This document shows positions 8,931-16,900 of a stretch of 64,000 nt of DNA, piece by piece (position 1 is the first letter of the stretch; each line of letters begins with the position of its first letter). Source of the stretch: Pedobacter steynii (GTDB lineage Bacteria > Bacteroidota > Bacteroidia > Sphingobacteriales > Sphingobacteriaceae); the NCBI RefSeq assembly GCF_001721645.1, contig NZ_CP017141.1, forward strand, positions 6,386,001-6,450,000. The letters run 5' to 3'. The notes beneath the pieces were generated by a model, which did no database searches, was not told where the DNA came from, and saw nothing but the letters and a program-made list of their open reading frames with translations. The translations under genes and the position numbers were made by a program.

Positions 8931-10046
8931 ATGAAACCAGAAACTTTAGCAATCCATTCCGGAAACTTGTACGAGAGCAGCACTAAAGACGTTACCCCGC
9001 CTATTAATTTGTCCACAACTTTTTTCAGAGATGAAGATGGTGGCTATTCTGGCGGACATATGTATAGCCGGGTGAGTAACCCGAACCGCTCTGCACTGGA
9101 ACAGGTATTGACCAATCTGGAAAAAGGAGCTGATGCCTGTGCCTTTTCTTCCGGGAATACCGCCGGAATGTCTCTTTTTCAGGCCCTGGCACCGGGAAGT
9201 CATATCATTGCCGCGGACGACATGTACTGGGGGTTTAAGAAACAATTGCAGTCAATTTTTGCAGACACCTTAACCATCGATTTTATTGATCTGACTGATA
9301 TTGACCGGATCTCCGGCTATATCAAAGAAAATACCGTGATGATCTGGGTAGAAACCCCTTCTAACCCTTTATTGAAAATCACAGACCTTGTGGCCATTTC
9401 TGCAATCACTAAAAAACACAACCTGATTCTGGCCTGCGACAGCACTTTTGCTTCTCCCTGCCTGCAAAACCCAATTTCCCTGGGCGCAGACATCGTCATG
9501 CATTCTTCCACCAAATATATTGGCGGCCACAGCGATGTGCTGGGCGGGGCACTCATCACCGCAAAAAAATCCGCTTTCTGGGAAAAAGTCAGAAACATAC
9601 AGCAGATTGGTGGGGCAGTACCTTCCCCATTCGATTGCTTTTTACTGTTAAGGAGTATCAAAACCCTTCCTTACCGCATGCGTGGACATTGTGAAAATGG
9701 AATGGCACTGGCACAATACCTGGAGCAGCATCCAAAAGTGGAGGCCGTATTTTATCCGGGATTGCCTGCACATGCACAACATGAAATTGCCCGTCAACAG
9801 ATGACCGGTTTCGGAGGTATGTTGTCTATTTTAGTGAAAGGTGGTGCCGATGAAGCCCGCAGAGTGGTTAATACCGTAAAGCTTTTTGCTCAGGCCACCA
9901 GCCTGGGCGGAGTAGAGAGTCTTATTGAACACCGGGCATCAGTAGAAGGTCCGGACACCAAAACCCCGCAGAATTTAATTCGGATCTCTGTAGGACTGGA
10001 ACATATAGATGACCTTATCGCAGATTTCAATCAGGCCCTGGCCTAA
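8931..10046 (+). CDS. PLP-dependent trans-sulfuration enzyme (cystathionine gamma-synthase / beta-lyase type)
   Basis: A 371-aa cytoplasmic Cys/Met-metabolism PLP enzyme. It has YSRVSNPNR (cofactor-phosphate Tyr/Arg region), SSGNTAG, the DSTFASPCLQNP segment with the PLP-ring Asp, and the Schiff-base motif SSTKYIGGHSD with its Lys near residue 195. Family members make or break cystathionine or release sulfur from it. Which reaction this one performs (MetB, MetC or Met gamma-lyase) cannot be settled from motifs. It is immediately upstream of the SAM-riboswitch-controlled metY-metX-hom operon, on the same strand, supporting a role in methionine or cysteine synthesis. Confidence 0.88.
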   Translation: MKPETLAIHSGNLYESSTKDVTPPINLSTTFFRDEDGGYSGGHMYSRVSNPNRSALEQVLTNLEKGADACAFSSGNTAGMSLFQALAPGSHIIAADDMYWGFKKQLQSIFADTLTIDFIDLTDIDRISGYIKENTVMIWVETPSNPLLKITDLVAISAITKKHNLILACDSTFASPCLQNPISLGADIVMHSSTKYIGGHSDVLGGALITAKKSAFWEKVRNIQQIGGAVPSPFDCFLLLRSIKTLPYRMRGHCENGMALAQYLEQHPKVEAVFYPGLPAHAQHEIARQQMTGFGGMLSILVKGGADEARRVVNTVKLFAQATSLGGVESLIEHRASVEGPDTKTPQNLIRISVGLEHIDDLIADFNQALA

Positions 10047-10114
10047 AAATCACCATTCACCCTGACAAACCGGACTCCAGAACTATATTTTATAACACTC
10101 ATTATCAATTAATT

Positions 10115-10149
10115 ACAAAATAACCAGAATATAATTTTGGTTATTTTGT
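10115..10149. repeat. 12-bp perfect inverted repeat overlapping the met operon promoter
   Basis: Arms ACAAAATAACCA and TGGTTATTTTGT are separated by 11 nt. The right arm begins within the -33 element of the predicted promoter. It could be an operator for a dimeric regulator or a weak terminator of the gene ending at 10046; the absence of GC-rich stem favours an operator. Confidence 0.6.
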
Positions 10150-10167
10150 CACTTAGCTTTACATTTG
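10137..10167 (+). promoter_or_regulatory. Bacteroidota sigma-A promoter of the metY-metX-hom operon
   Basis: A -33 TTG at 10137-10139 and a -7 box TACATTTG at 10160-10167 are 20 nt apart, as in Flavobacterium/Bacteroides consensus promoters. Transcription should start near 10174, about 45 nt ahead of the riboswitch aptamer. Confidence 0.7.
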
Positions 10168-10218
10168 AACTATTCTTAGCGAAAGCTATTCAAGTCATTA
10201 CCTCTTAAACTGGGTTTT

Positions 10219-10332
10219 GATTTATAAAGAAGTGGCGAGAGACAGGCTCTTTGACCCACTGGCAACCCTCCCAAAATGGAGAAGGTGCCAATTCCTGACC
10301 GGCTGGCATGGTGCCATCTGGAGAGATAAATT
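10219..10332 (+). ncRNA. SAM-I (S-box) riboswitch aptamer upstream of metY
   Basis: The segment carries S-box landmarks: GAGAGACAGGCTC with GACCC...GGCAACC on the 5' side, then AAGGTGCCAATTCC, and the closing GAGAGATAAA. The P1 helix can form between ATTTAT (10220-10225) and ATAAAT near 10326. It is directly upstream of methionine synthesis genes, the usual S-box context. SAM binding should reduce expression of metY-metX-hom. The downstream expression platform is not obvious: no stem followed by a T-run was found before the leader ORF. A covariance-model search would settle the class. Confidence 0.87.
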
Positions 10333-10338
10333 AAGACA

Positions 10339-10422
10339 ATGAGAACAGTTAAAATTACATCAGATTCTTTTAATTATTGTTGCCCGCAGCGTACGATTTG
10401 TATGTGCTGTTGCATACAATAA
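10339..10422 (+). CDS. Cysteine-rich leader peptide ORF between riboswitch and metY
   Basis: A 27-codon ORF starting with ATG 6 nt after the aptamer. It opens MRTVKITSDS, contains six Cys (a CC pair, then C-M-C-C-C near the end), and stops 144 nt before metY. The density of Cys codons just before the stop suggests a regulatory leader whose translation senses charged tRNA-Cys, similar in idea to polycysteine leader ORFs known upstream of sulfur genes in mycobacteria. Function is inferred from position and composition only; it might also be chance. Confidence 0.55.
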   Translation: MRTVKITSDSFNYCCPQRTICMCCCIQ

Positions 10423-10566
10423 CCGACAAAATCTTCCTTTTGCATTCTTGATCCATCCGGAAGGCCTCAATTGAGGTACGCTAAACAGCTATATCCCCTT
10501 ATGCCACAATACCGCATAAGCAGGAGTCTCAAAACCCTATTTACCAAACGATTAAAAGAACACAAC

Positions 10567-11874
10567 ATGTCAGCCAACCATAAATTCGAAACCCTTCAGA
10601 TACACGCAGGTCAGGAAATCGACCCCACAACAGGTTCAAGAGCCGTTCCACTTTACCAGACTACTTCTTACGGATTCAAAAACTCTGAGCACGGAGCCAA
10701 CCTCTTTGCTTTAAAAGAATTCGGAAATATCTATACCAGGATTATGAATCCTACCACCGACGTTTTTGAAAAACGTGTAGCCGCCTTAGAGGGTGGTGTT
10801 GCTGCCCTGGCCGTAAGTTCTGGACAGGCCGCTCAATTCATTGCATTGAATAACATCCTGGAAGCCGGAGACAACTTCGTTTCTTCCTCTCATTTATATG
10901 GTGGTTCCTATAACCAGTTCAAGGTTGCCTTTAAACGTTTGGGAATTGAAGTGAAATTTGCAAATGGCGACGATGCTTCGGACTTCGAAGCAAAGATCGA
11001 CGAGAATACCAAAGCCCTTTACCTGGAAAGCATCGGAAACCCTTCTTTCAGCATCGCAGATTTTGAAAAGATCTCTTCAATAGCCGGGAAACATAACCTT
11101 CCTTTAATTGTAGACAATACCTTCGGCGCTGCCGGATACCTGTTCCGCCCATTAGAACATGGCGCACATATCGTCGTTCAATCGGCCACCAAATGGATCG
11201 GCGGACATGGAACCAGCATTGGTGGAGTAATCGTTGACGGTGGAAATTACAACTGGGGAAATGGTAAGTTCAAACAATTTACTGAACCTTCCGAAGGTTA
11301 TAACGGATTGGTATTTAACGATGTATTCGGTATCGGTGGTCCATTTGGAAACATCCAGTTTATCATCCGTGCCCGCGTAGAAGGTCTGAGGGACTTTGGT
11401 CCTGCCATCTCCCCTTTCAACTCTTTCCTGTTGATCCAGGGCCTGGAAACGCTTTCTCTCCGTGTACAACGCCATGTAGACAATGCGCTTGCTTTAGCCA
11501 CCTGGCTGGAAAATCATGAAGCGGTAAAAAGTGTCAATTATCCCGGCCTGGAAAGCAGCCCTTATCATGCAAATGCTAAAAAATACCTGCAGAATGGATT
11601 CGGAGCGGTATTGTCCTTTGAACTTCATGGAGAAAAAACCCAGGCTACCGCATTGGTAGATCAATTGAAACTGGTGAGCCACCTCGCAAACGTAGGGGAT
11701 GCAAAAACACTGATCATCCAGCCTGCTGCCACTACCCACCAGCAGCTGAGCGAAACAGAGCAGATTGCTGCCGGAGTTACCCCCAATTTATTGCGGGTGT
11801 CTGTAGGAATAGAACATATCGACGACATTAAAGCGGATTTCGAACAGGCATTTGCAGCAATCAACGTAAAATAG
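10567..11874 (+). CDS. metY: O-acetylhomoserine sulfhydrylase (aminocarboxypropyltransferase) MetY
   Basis: A 435-aa PLP enzyme that makes homocysteine (or methionine) from O-acetylhomoserine and sulfide (or methanethiol). Motifs: FETLQIHAGQ at the N-terminus, YTRIMNPTTDVFEKR, SSGQAAQ, VDNTFGAAGY, and the Schiff-base Lys in SATKWIGGHGTS. The longer length and the PSEGYNGL insertion separate it from the 371-aa paralog at 8.9 kb. The start is the ATG of MSANHKFE; the longer upstream frame is untranslated leader. It is first in the operon with metX (3-nt gap), which supplies its substrate, under the SAM riboswitch. Confidence 0.94.
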   Translation: MSANHKFETLQIHAGQEIDPTTGSRAVPLYQTTSYGFKNSEHGANLFALKEFGNIYTRIMNPTTDVFEKRVAALEGGVAALAVSSGQAAQFIALNNILEAGDNFVSSSHLYGGSYNQFKVAFKRLGIEVKFANGDDASDFEAKIDENTKALYLESIGNPSFSIADFEKISSIAGKHNLPLIVDNTFGAAGYLFRPLEHGAHIVVQSATKWIGGHGTSIGGVIVDGGNYNWGNGKFKQFTEPSEGYNGLVFNDVFGIGGPFGNIQFIIRARVEGLRDFGPAISPFNSFLLIQGLETLSLRVQRHVDNALALATWLENHEAVKSVNYPGLESSPYHANAKKYLQNGFGAVLSFELHGEKTQATALVDQLKLVSHLANVGDAKTLIIQPAATTHQQLSETEQIAAGVTPNLLRVSVGIEHIDDIKADFEQAFAAINVK

Positions 11875-11877
11875 ACA

Positions 11878-12936
11878 ATGAGCACTATATCAACATATAC
11901 CCATACCAAAACTTTCAAGCTGGAGAGTGGCAAGAAATTGCGTAAAATAGAACTGGCTTATCAGACGTATGGAAAATTAAATGCAAAGAAGGACAATGTC
12001 ATCTGGGCTTGTCATGCTTTGACAGCAAATTCAGACGTGCTGGACTGGTGGAAAGGCCTTTTTGGTAACAACGACCTGTTCAATCCGGAAGAACATTTTA
12101 TCATTTGCGCGAATGTATTAGGTTCCCATTACGGAAGCACCAATCCACTGAGCATTAACCCAGTAACCGGTTTGGCTTATTACCTTTCTTTTCCTGAATT
12201 TACCATACGTGACCTGGTTTCTGCACACCGTTTGCTGGCAGAGCACCTGGGAATAAAAGACATCAAAGTTTTAATCGGTGGTTCATTAGGAGGGCAACAA
12301 GCACTGGAATGGGCAATCACAGATGGCTCTGCAATAGAAAACCTGATCCTGGTAGCCACCAATGCGGTACATTCTCCATGGGGAATCGCCTTCAATGAGA
12401 GCCAGCGTCTAGCCATCAGTACCGACAGAAGTTTTTTTGCACAGAAGCCGGACGGTGGACTGAAAGGATTAAAAACTGCCAGAAGCATCGCATTATTGTC
12501 TTACCGTACCTACGATGCCTATACCGATACACAACTGGAAAGTGTGAACGATAAGACCGGTTCTTTCCGGGCATCTTCCTATCAGAACTACCAGGGTGAA
12601 AAACTATGTAAGCGCTTCAATGCCTATAGTTACTGGTACCTCAGCAAAGCGATGGACAGTCATAATGTGGGAAGAGGCAGGAAAAGCGTAACAGAAGCGC
12701 TGGCTACTGTAAAATCAAACACCCTGGTGATTGGGGTAGAAAACGATGTATTGTTCCCGATCTCAGAGCAGGAATTTTTAAGCAAACACATTCCTGATGC
12801 CGCATTTCATAGCATCAAATCTGCTTACGGACATGATGGTTTCCTGATCGAAACCGACATCCTGACCAATGTGATTGGCAATTTCCTGAAAGAAAGCAGC
12901 AACAAGAAAATAATTAAATTACATAAAACAGCATAG
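11878..12936 (+). CDS. metX: Homoserine O-acetyltransferase MetX
   Basis: A 352-aa alpha/beta-hydrolase-fold enzyme that acetylates homoserine with acetyl-CoA. Family motifs are WACHALTAN, the nucleophile elbow GGSLGGQ with Ser136, the late Asp in GVENDVLFP and the His in YGHDGF. The length is normal. It starts 3 nt after metY and ends 7 nt before hom, so all three are translated from one message: Hom makes homoserine, MetX activates it, MetY adds sulfur. Succinyl specificity is possible in this family but acetyl fits the MetY partner. Confidence 0.94.
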   Translation: MSTISTYTHTKTFKLESGKKLRKIELAYQTYGKLNAKKDNVIWACHALTANSDVLDWWKGLFGNNDLFNPEEHFIICANVLGSHYGSTNPLSINPVTGLAYYLSFPEFTIRDLVSAHRLLAEHLGIKDIKVLIGGSLGGQQALEWAITDGSAIENLILVATNAVHSPWGIAFNESQRLAISTDRSFFAQKPDGGLKGLKTARSIALLSYRTYDAYTDTQLESVNDKTGSFRASSYQNYQGEKLCKRFNAYSYWYLSKAMDSHNVGRGRKSVTEALATVKSNTLVIGVENDVLFPISEQEFLSKHIPDAAFHSIKSAYGHDGFLIETDILTNVIGNFLKESSNKKIIKLHKTA

Positions 12937-12943
12937 TACTTAG

Positions 12944-14185
12944 ATGAGCAAGAAACTTAAAATTGGTTTATTTGGATTTGGAGTGGTAGGTCAGGGATTG
13001 CACGACATTATTCGTGGTCAGGAACTGAACCTGGAAATCATTAAAATCGCTATCAAAAACCCGGATAAGAAACGTAGTTTAGACGCCAACCTTTTCACTA
13101 CCAATCACGACGAGATTTTAAATAACGAAGAGATCAATACCATTGTCGAACTGATCGACGATGCAGATGTTGCTTTTAACATTACCAAACGTGCCTTAAT
13201 CAGCGGCAAAAATGTCGTTTCCGCCAATAAAAAAATGATTGCCAATCACCTGGCAGAACTGGTAGAATTACAGGAAAAACATGGCGCTTCCCTACTTTAC
13301 GAAGGTGCGGTATGTGGCAGTATTCCAATCATCAGAAACCTGGAAGAGTACTATGACAATGAATTACTTCATGGCATCAGTGGCATCTTTAACGGCTCTT
13401 CCAATTATATCCTGTCTAAAATTTTCAATGAAAACCTGGAATATGGTGTGGCTTTAAAACAGGCTCAGGACCTTGGTTTCGCAGAAACCGACCCGATCCT
13501 GGATGTGGGAGGTTACGACCCTAAGTTCAAGCTGGCCATCGCCACTGCACACGCTTATGGTTTGTTCATCAATCCTGATAAAATCCTCAATATCGGCATT
13601 CAGAACCTGAGTGAGAACGACATCAGGTATGCAAGAGAGAAGAACTTCAAGATCAAGCTTGTTCCAACAGCACGCAAAATCAGCACCAAACAGGTAGTTA
13701 CTTATGTATTGCCTAAGTTTGTGAAATCTGATGATTTCCTTTACAACGTAGAGAATGAATACAATGGGGTAACCGTTCAGGCTGCCTTTGCAGATAAACA
13801 ATTCTTTTTCGGAAAAGGCGCAGGCGGACACCCTACGGGAGCAGCAGTACTTTCCGATATCGCTGCCTTAAGATATGATTACCGTTATGAGTACAAGAAA
13901 TACCACCAGCAAAACGGCCTGATCCATACTGACAATGTAAATATCGAAGTTTACCTGCGTTATGTCCATGAATATACCGTGGAGAAATTACAGGTAGAGA
14001 ACATTGTAGAACGTTTCTCCCGTCAGGATTACAAATATGTAATCGGAAGTGTCAGCTTAAAAAGCTTATTGGCCAACCGCAATTTACTGGAGCAGAAAGA
14101 CGTATTTATTGCCCATACCGGCAGATACACCTATACTGAGCAACAGATCCAGACGGTTACAGAAGAAGAAATACTTTTTAATTAA
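12944..14185 (+). CDS. hom: Homoserine dehydrogenase
   Basis: A 413-aa enzyme reducing aspartate semialdehyde to homoserine. The N-terminal Rossmann motif GFGVVGQG (residues 11-18), the SANKKMIA segment, the EGAVCGSIPIIR catalytic region and GGYDPKFKL with the conserved Lys are visible. There is no N-terminal aspartokinase domain, so it is monofunctional; the region after residue 320 may be a small regulatory domain. It closes the metY-metX-hom operon and is followed by a strong terminator. The placement ties homoserine supply directly to methionine demand rather than threonine. Confidence 0.94.
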   Translation: MSKKLKIGLFGFGVVGQGLHDIIRGQELNLEIIKIAIKNPDKKRSLDANLFTTNHDEILNNEEINTIVELIDDADVAFNITKRALISGKNVVSANKKMIANHLAELVELQEKHGASLLYEGAVCGSIPIIRNLEEYYDNELLHGISGIFNGSSNYILSKIFNENLEYGVALKQAQDLGFAETDPILDVGGYDPKFKLAIATAHAYGLFINPDKILNIGIQNLSENDIRYAREKNFKIKLVPTARKISTKQVVTYVLPKFVKSDDFLYNVENEYNGVTVQAAFADKQFFFGKGAGGHPTGAAVLSDIAALRYDYRYEYKKYHQQNGLIHTDNVNIEVYLRYVHEYTVEKLQVENIVERFSRQDYKYVIGSVSLKSLLANRNLLEQKDVFIAHTGRYTYTEQQIQTVTEEEILFN

Positions 14186-14207
14186 TAATAACAATTCGTT
14201 TTGATCG

Positions 14208-14238
14208 TAAAAAGGCCCCGGAATTCGGGGCCTTTTAC
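14208..14238. terminator. Bidirectional terminator between hom and the E2 gene
   Basis: Stem AAAAGGCCCCG / CGGGGCCTTTT with a short loop containing GAATTC; A-run on the left and T-run on the right allow it to stop both the met operon (+) and the lptD-cinA-E2 run (-). Confidence 0.92.
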
Positions 14239-14263
14239 GTTTTCAATCATTTTATAGAAATCC

Positions 14264-15592
14264 TTAGATTTCTCTGTTAATGTCCCAGCTTTCCAGGTAA
14301 TCAGCCACTCTGCGTACAAAGGATCCGCCTAAAGCACCATCTACTACCCTATGGTCATAAGATAAAGAAAGGAACATCATGTGACGGATGGCGATGACAT
14401 CGCCAAATTCCGTTTCCAGTACTGCAGGCTTCTTTTTAATTGCCCCCACAGCCAGGATTGCCACCTGAGGCTGGTTAATGATCGGAGTTCCCATCACATT
14501 TCCAAAAGAGCCTACATTGGTCAGCGTAAATGTTCCGCCCTGAGTTTCATCAGGTTTAAGTTTTGAGTTGCGTGCACGTACCGCCAGGTCATTCACCGAT
14601 TTGGTTAAACCGACCAGGTTTAGCTGATCCGCATTTTTGATCACCGGAACAATCAGGTTTCCGCTTGGTAAAGCCGCTGCCATACCGATATTAATATCTC
14701 TTTTCTTGATGATCTGTGTTCCGTTAACAGAAACATTGATCATCGGGAAGTCTTTAATTGCTTTAGTTACCGCCTCAATAAAGATTGGTGTAAAAGTGAT
14801 TTTCTCATTTTCACGTTTCTCGAAATTGCGTTTCACTTTTTCACGCCACAATACCATATTGGTTACATCCGCTTCCACGAAAGAAGTCACGTGGGGGGAA
14901 TTGTGCTTACTCATCACCATATGATCGGCAATCAGCTTGCGCATCCTGTCCATCTCAATGATTTCGTCACCACCATTCACACTTACCACCGGTTGTACCG
15001 GCTTAGAGGGAGCTGGCTGATGGTTGACTGCCGTTACTACCGGTGCAGCCGTTGCTGTAGCTATAGGTGCAGCACCACCTGTTTTTTGCTGAATATAATT
15101 TAAAAGATCATCCTTTGTTAAACGTCCTTCTGCTCCTGTACCTGCGATGCCATCCAGTTCAGCCATTGAAATATTTTCCTGAGCTGCGATATTTTTTACC
15201 AATGGAGAGTAAAAACGATCTGAACTGCTTTGCTTTGGTGTTTGTACCTCCTCATTTGAAGGCAACTGATCTGTACCTGGAATTTCTGCAGTCGTTACCT
15301 CCGCTTCAGGCTCCGCTACCGGAGCTTCAGCTGGTGTTGCAGCAGCATTGGCATCTGTTTCGATAATTGCAATTACTACACCTACCTGAACCACTTCGTC
15401 TTCCTTGAATAACTGTTTGATTAATTTACCGGCGATTGGTGATGGAACTTCAGAGTCTACCTTATCTGTAGCAATTTCCAAGATCGTATCGTCCAATTCT
15501 ATCATATCTCCTGGTTGTTTCACCCATTTGATTATGGTTGCTTCCGCAACGCTCTCCCCCATTTTAGGTAACAATAATTCGTATTGAGCCAT
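14264..15592 (-). CDS. Dihydrolipoamide acyltransferase (E2) of a 2-oxo acid dehydrogenase complex
   Basis: A 442-aa protein with one lipoyl domain (residues 1-80, lipoyl Lys44 in ATDKVDS), an Ala/Pro/Glu-rich linker, a peripheral-subunit-binding domain (about 130-170, SPLVKNIA...GRLTKDDLL), a second linker and the acyltransferase core from about 210, with the active-site motif SYDHRVVDG near the C-terminus. E2 transfers the acyl group to CoA. A single lipoyl domain and the sequence style fit branched-chain or 2-oxoacid E2 in Bacteroidota, but E1 and E3 are not adjacent, so the substrate is left open. It ends at a shared terminator. Confidence 0.92.
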   Translation of the reverse strand: MAQYELLLPKMGESVAEATIIKWVKQPGDMIELDDTILEIATDKVDSEVPSPIAGKLIKQLFKEDEVVQVGVVIAIIETDANAAATPAEAPVAEPEAEVTTAEIPGTDQLPSNEEVQTPKQSSSDRFYSPLVKNIAAQENISMAELDGIAGTGAEGRLTKDDLLNYIQQKTGGAAPIATATAAPVVTAVNHQPAPSKPVQPVVSVNGGDEIIEMDRMRKLIADHMVMSKHNSPHVTSFVEADVTNMVLWREKVKRNFEKRENEKITFTPIFIEAVTKAIKDFPMINVSVNGTQIIKKRDINIGMAAALPSGNLIVPVIKNADQLNLVGLTKSVNDLAVRARNSKLKPDETQGGTFTLTNVGSFGNVMGTPIINQPQVAILAVGAIKKKPAVLETEFGDVIAIRHMMFLSLSYDHRVVDGALGGSFVRRVADYLESWDINREI

Positions 15593-15642
15593 TTTTTATT
15601 TTATGATTGGTATCAGGTACAAAAGTAAAGTATTTCGGACAC

Positions 15643-16890
15643 TTAATCCTCATGTTGCTGGAGTTCATTCAAAATCATTGACAATGCAGCACTTGCAGAA
15701 CGTTCAATATTCTGTGCTCTTTTGTTGCCAAAACTGAATACTTTTGCCACTACCCCTTTTGCATGGGCCACTGCTATCCAGACAGTTCCGACAGGTTTAT
15801 CGGGTAAACCTCCGTCCGGACCAGCAATGCCACTTACGGCTACTGCATAATCTGTTTTAAAATGTTTTATTGCACCTAAAGCCATCTCTTTAACCGTTTC
15901 CTCACTTACGGCGCCATATTTTTCCAGCGTTTCCTGCAAAACACCAAGAACAGACTTTTTAAGTTCATAAGAATAGGTCACTGCTCCTCCTTCATAGACA
16001 GAAGAACATCCCGGATGCTGTGTGATCAGCTGTGCAATATATCCTCCCGTACAGCTTTCTGCAGTGGAAAGTGTTAGTTTACGCTGCTCCATAAAGTTCA
16101 GGATAGCTTTTTCCAAGGCGATATCTTCCTCCGCAACTACATACTTTCTGATTTTAGCAATCATCTGTTGTGCATATACTTCTACCTCTTCTTTCAGCAG
16201 CACCTCATCCGTTCCCGTACTGCTTAACCTTAAACGTACCTGTCCGAGTCTGGGCAGGTAAGCCAGTTTAATATGGGCAGGCAGGCGGTCTTCAATCTCT
16301 TCAATTTCCACCGCCAGAAAGGACTCCCCGATATTTGAAGTCAGAATGGTCTTATGATAAATGACTGGTAATTTAAAGGACTTCCGGATTCTTGGAATGA
16401 TTTCATCATCCATTAAATACATCATCTCAAAGGGAACACCCGGCATGGATACAAATATTTTTCCATGTTCCTCAAACCACATACATGGAGCTGTTCCGTT
16501 TTTATTTTTGATCACCGTACACCGGTCAGGCACATCGGCCTGCTTCCTGTTCAGGTCTATCATAGGCCTGTTAACACGGGCAAAGATTTCCATAACATGG
16601 TTTAGCGTTTCTTCATCTCTTCTGAAACCCATATTGAAATATTTAGCGAGCGTCACCTTGGTGATGTCGTCTTTTGTCGGCCCTAATCCACCCGTAATCA
16701 AGATGACATCCGCTCTTTTTTCTGCCTCCTGCAAGGCTTCGATAATATGATCAGCATCGTCAGATACGGAGGTGATCTGTTTCACTTTCATCCCGATCAG
16801 GTTCAGTTGTTTCGCCATCCATGCAGAATTCGTATCTACAATCTGACCAATCAGGATTTCATCACCTATGGTTATAATTTCCGCCAGCAT
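15643..16890 (-). CDS. cinA: CinA family protein (MoCF-like domain plus nicotinamide-nucleotide amidohydrolase)
   Basis: A 415-aa two-domain protein. Residues 1-170 carry the COG1058 molybdopterin-binding-like domain (IITIGDEIL, TGGLGPTKDD, MPGVPFEM). Residues from about 255 form the CinA C-terminal domain (STAESCTGGYI, AVSGIAGPDGG, PVGTVWIAV), which deamidates nicotinamide mononucleotide in pyridine-nucleotide salvage. Length and order are typical. It starts 10 nt after the lptD stop and is followed after 50 nt by the E2 gene, so all three could share a message, although their functions are unrelated. Confidence 0.95.
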   Translation of the reverse strand: MLAEIITIGDEILIGQIVDTNSAWMAKQLNLIGMKVKQITSVSDDADHIIEALQEAEKRADVILITGGLGPTKDDITKVTLAKYFNMGFRRDEETLNHVMEIFARVNRPMIDLNRKQADVPDRCTVIKNKNGTAPCMWFEEHGKIFVSMPGVPFEMMYLMDDEIIPRIRKSFKLPVIYHKTILTSNIGESFLAVEIEEIEDRLPAHIKLAYLPRLGQVRLRLSSTGTDEVLLKEEVEVYAQQMIAKIRKYVVAEEDIALEKAILNFMEQRKLTLSTAESCTGGYIAQLITQHPGCSSVYEGGAVTYSYELKKSVLGVLQETLEKYGAVSEETVKEMALGAIKHFKTDYAVAVSGIAGPDGGLPDKPVGTVWIAVAHAKGVVAKVFSFGNKRAQNIERSASAALSMILNELQQHED

Positions 16891-16900
16891 ATCAATAGTT

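Noticed and set aside
16022..16750. Plus-strand open frames inside cinA and other minus-strand genes
   Set aside because: They are antisense shadows with poor codon structure and no recognisable motif; the strand carrying the family motifs was kept.
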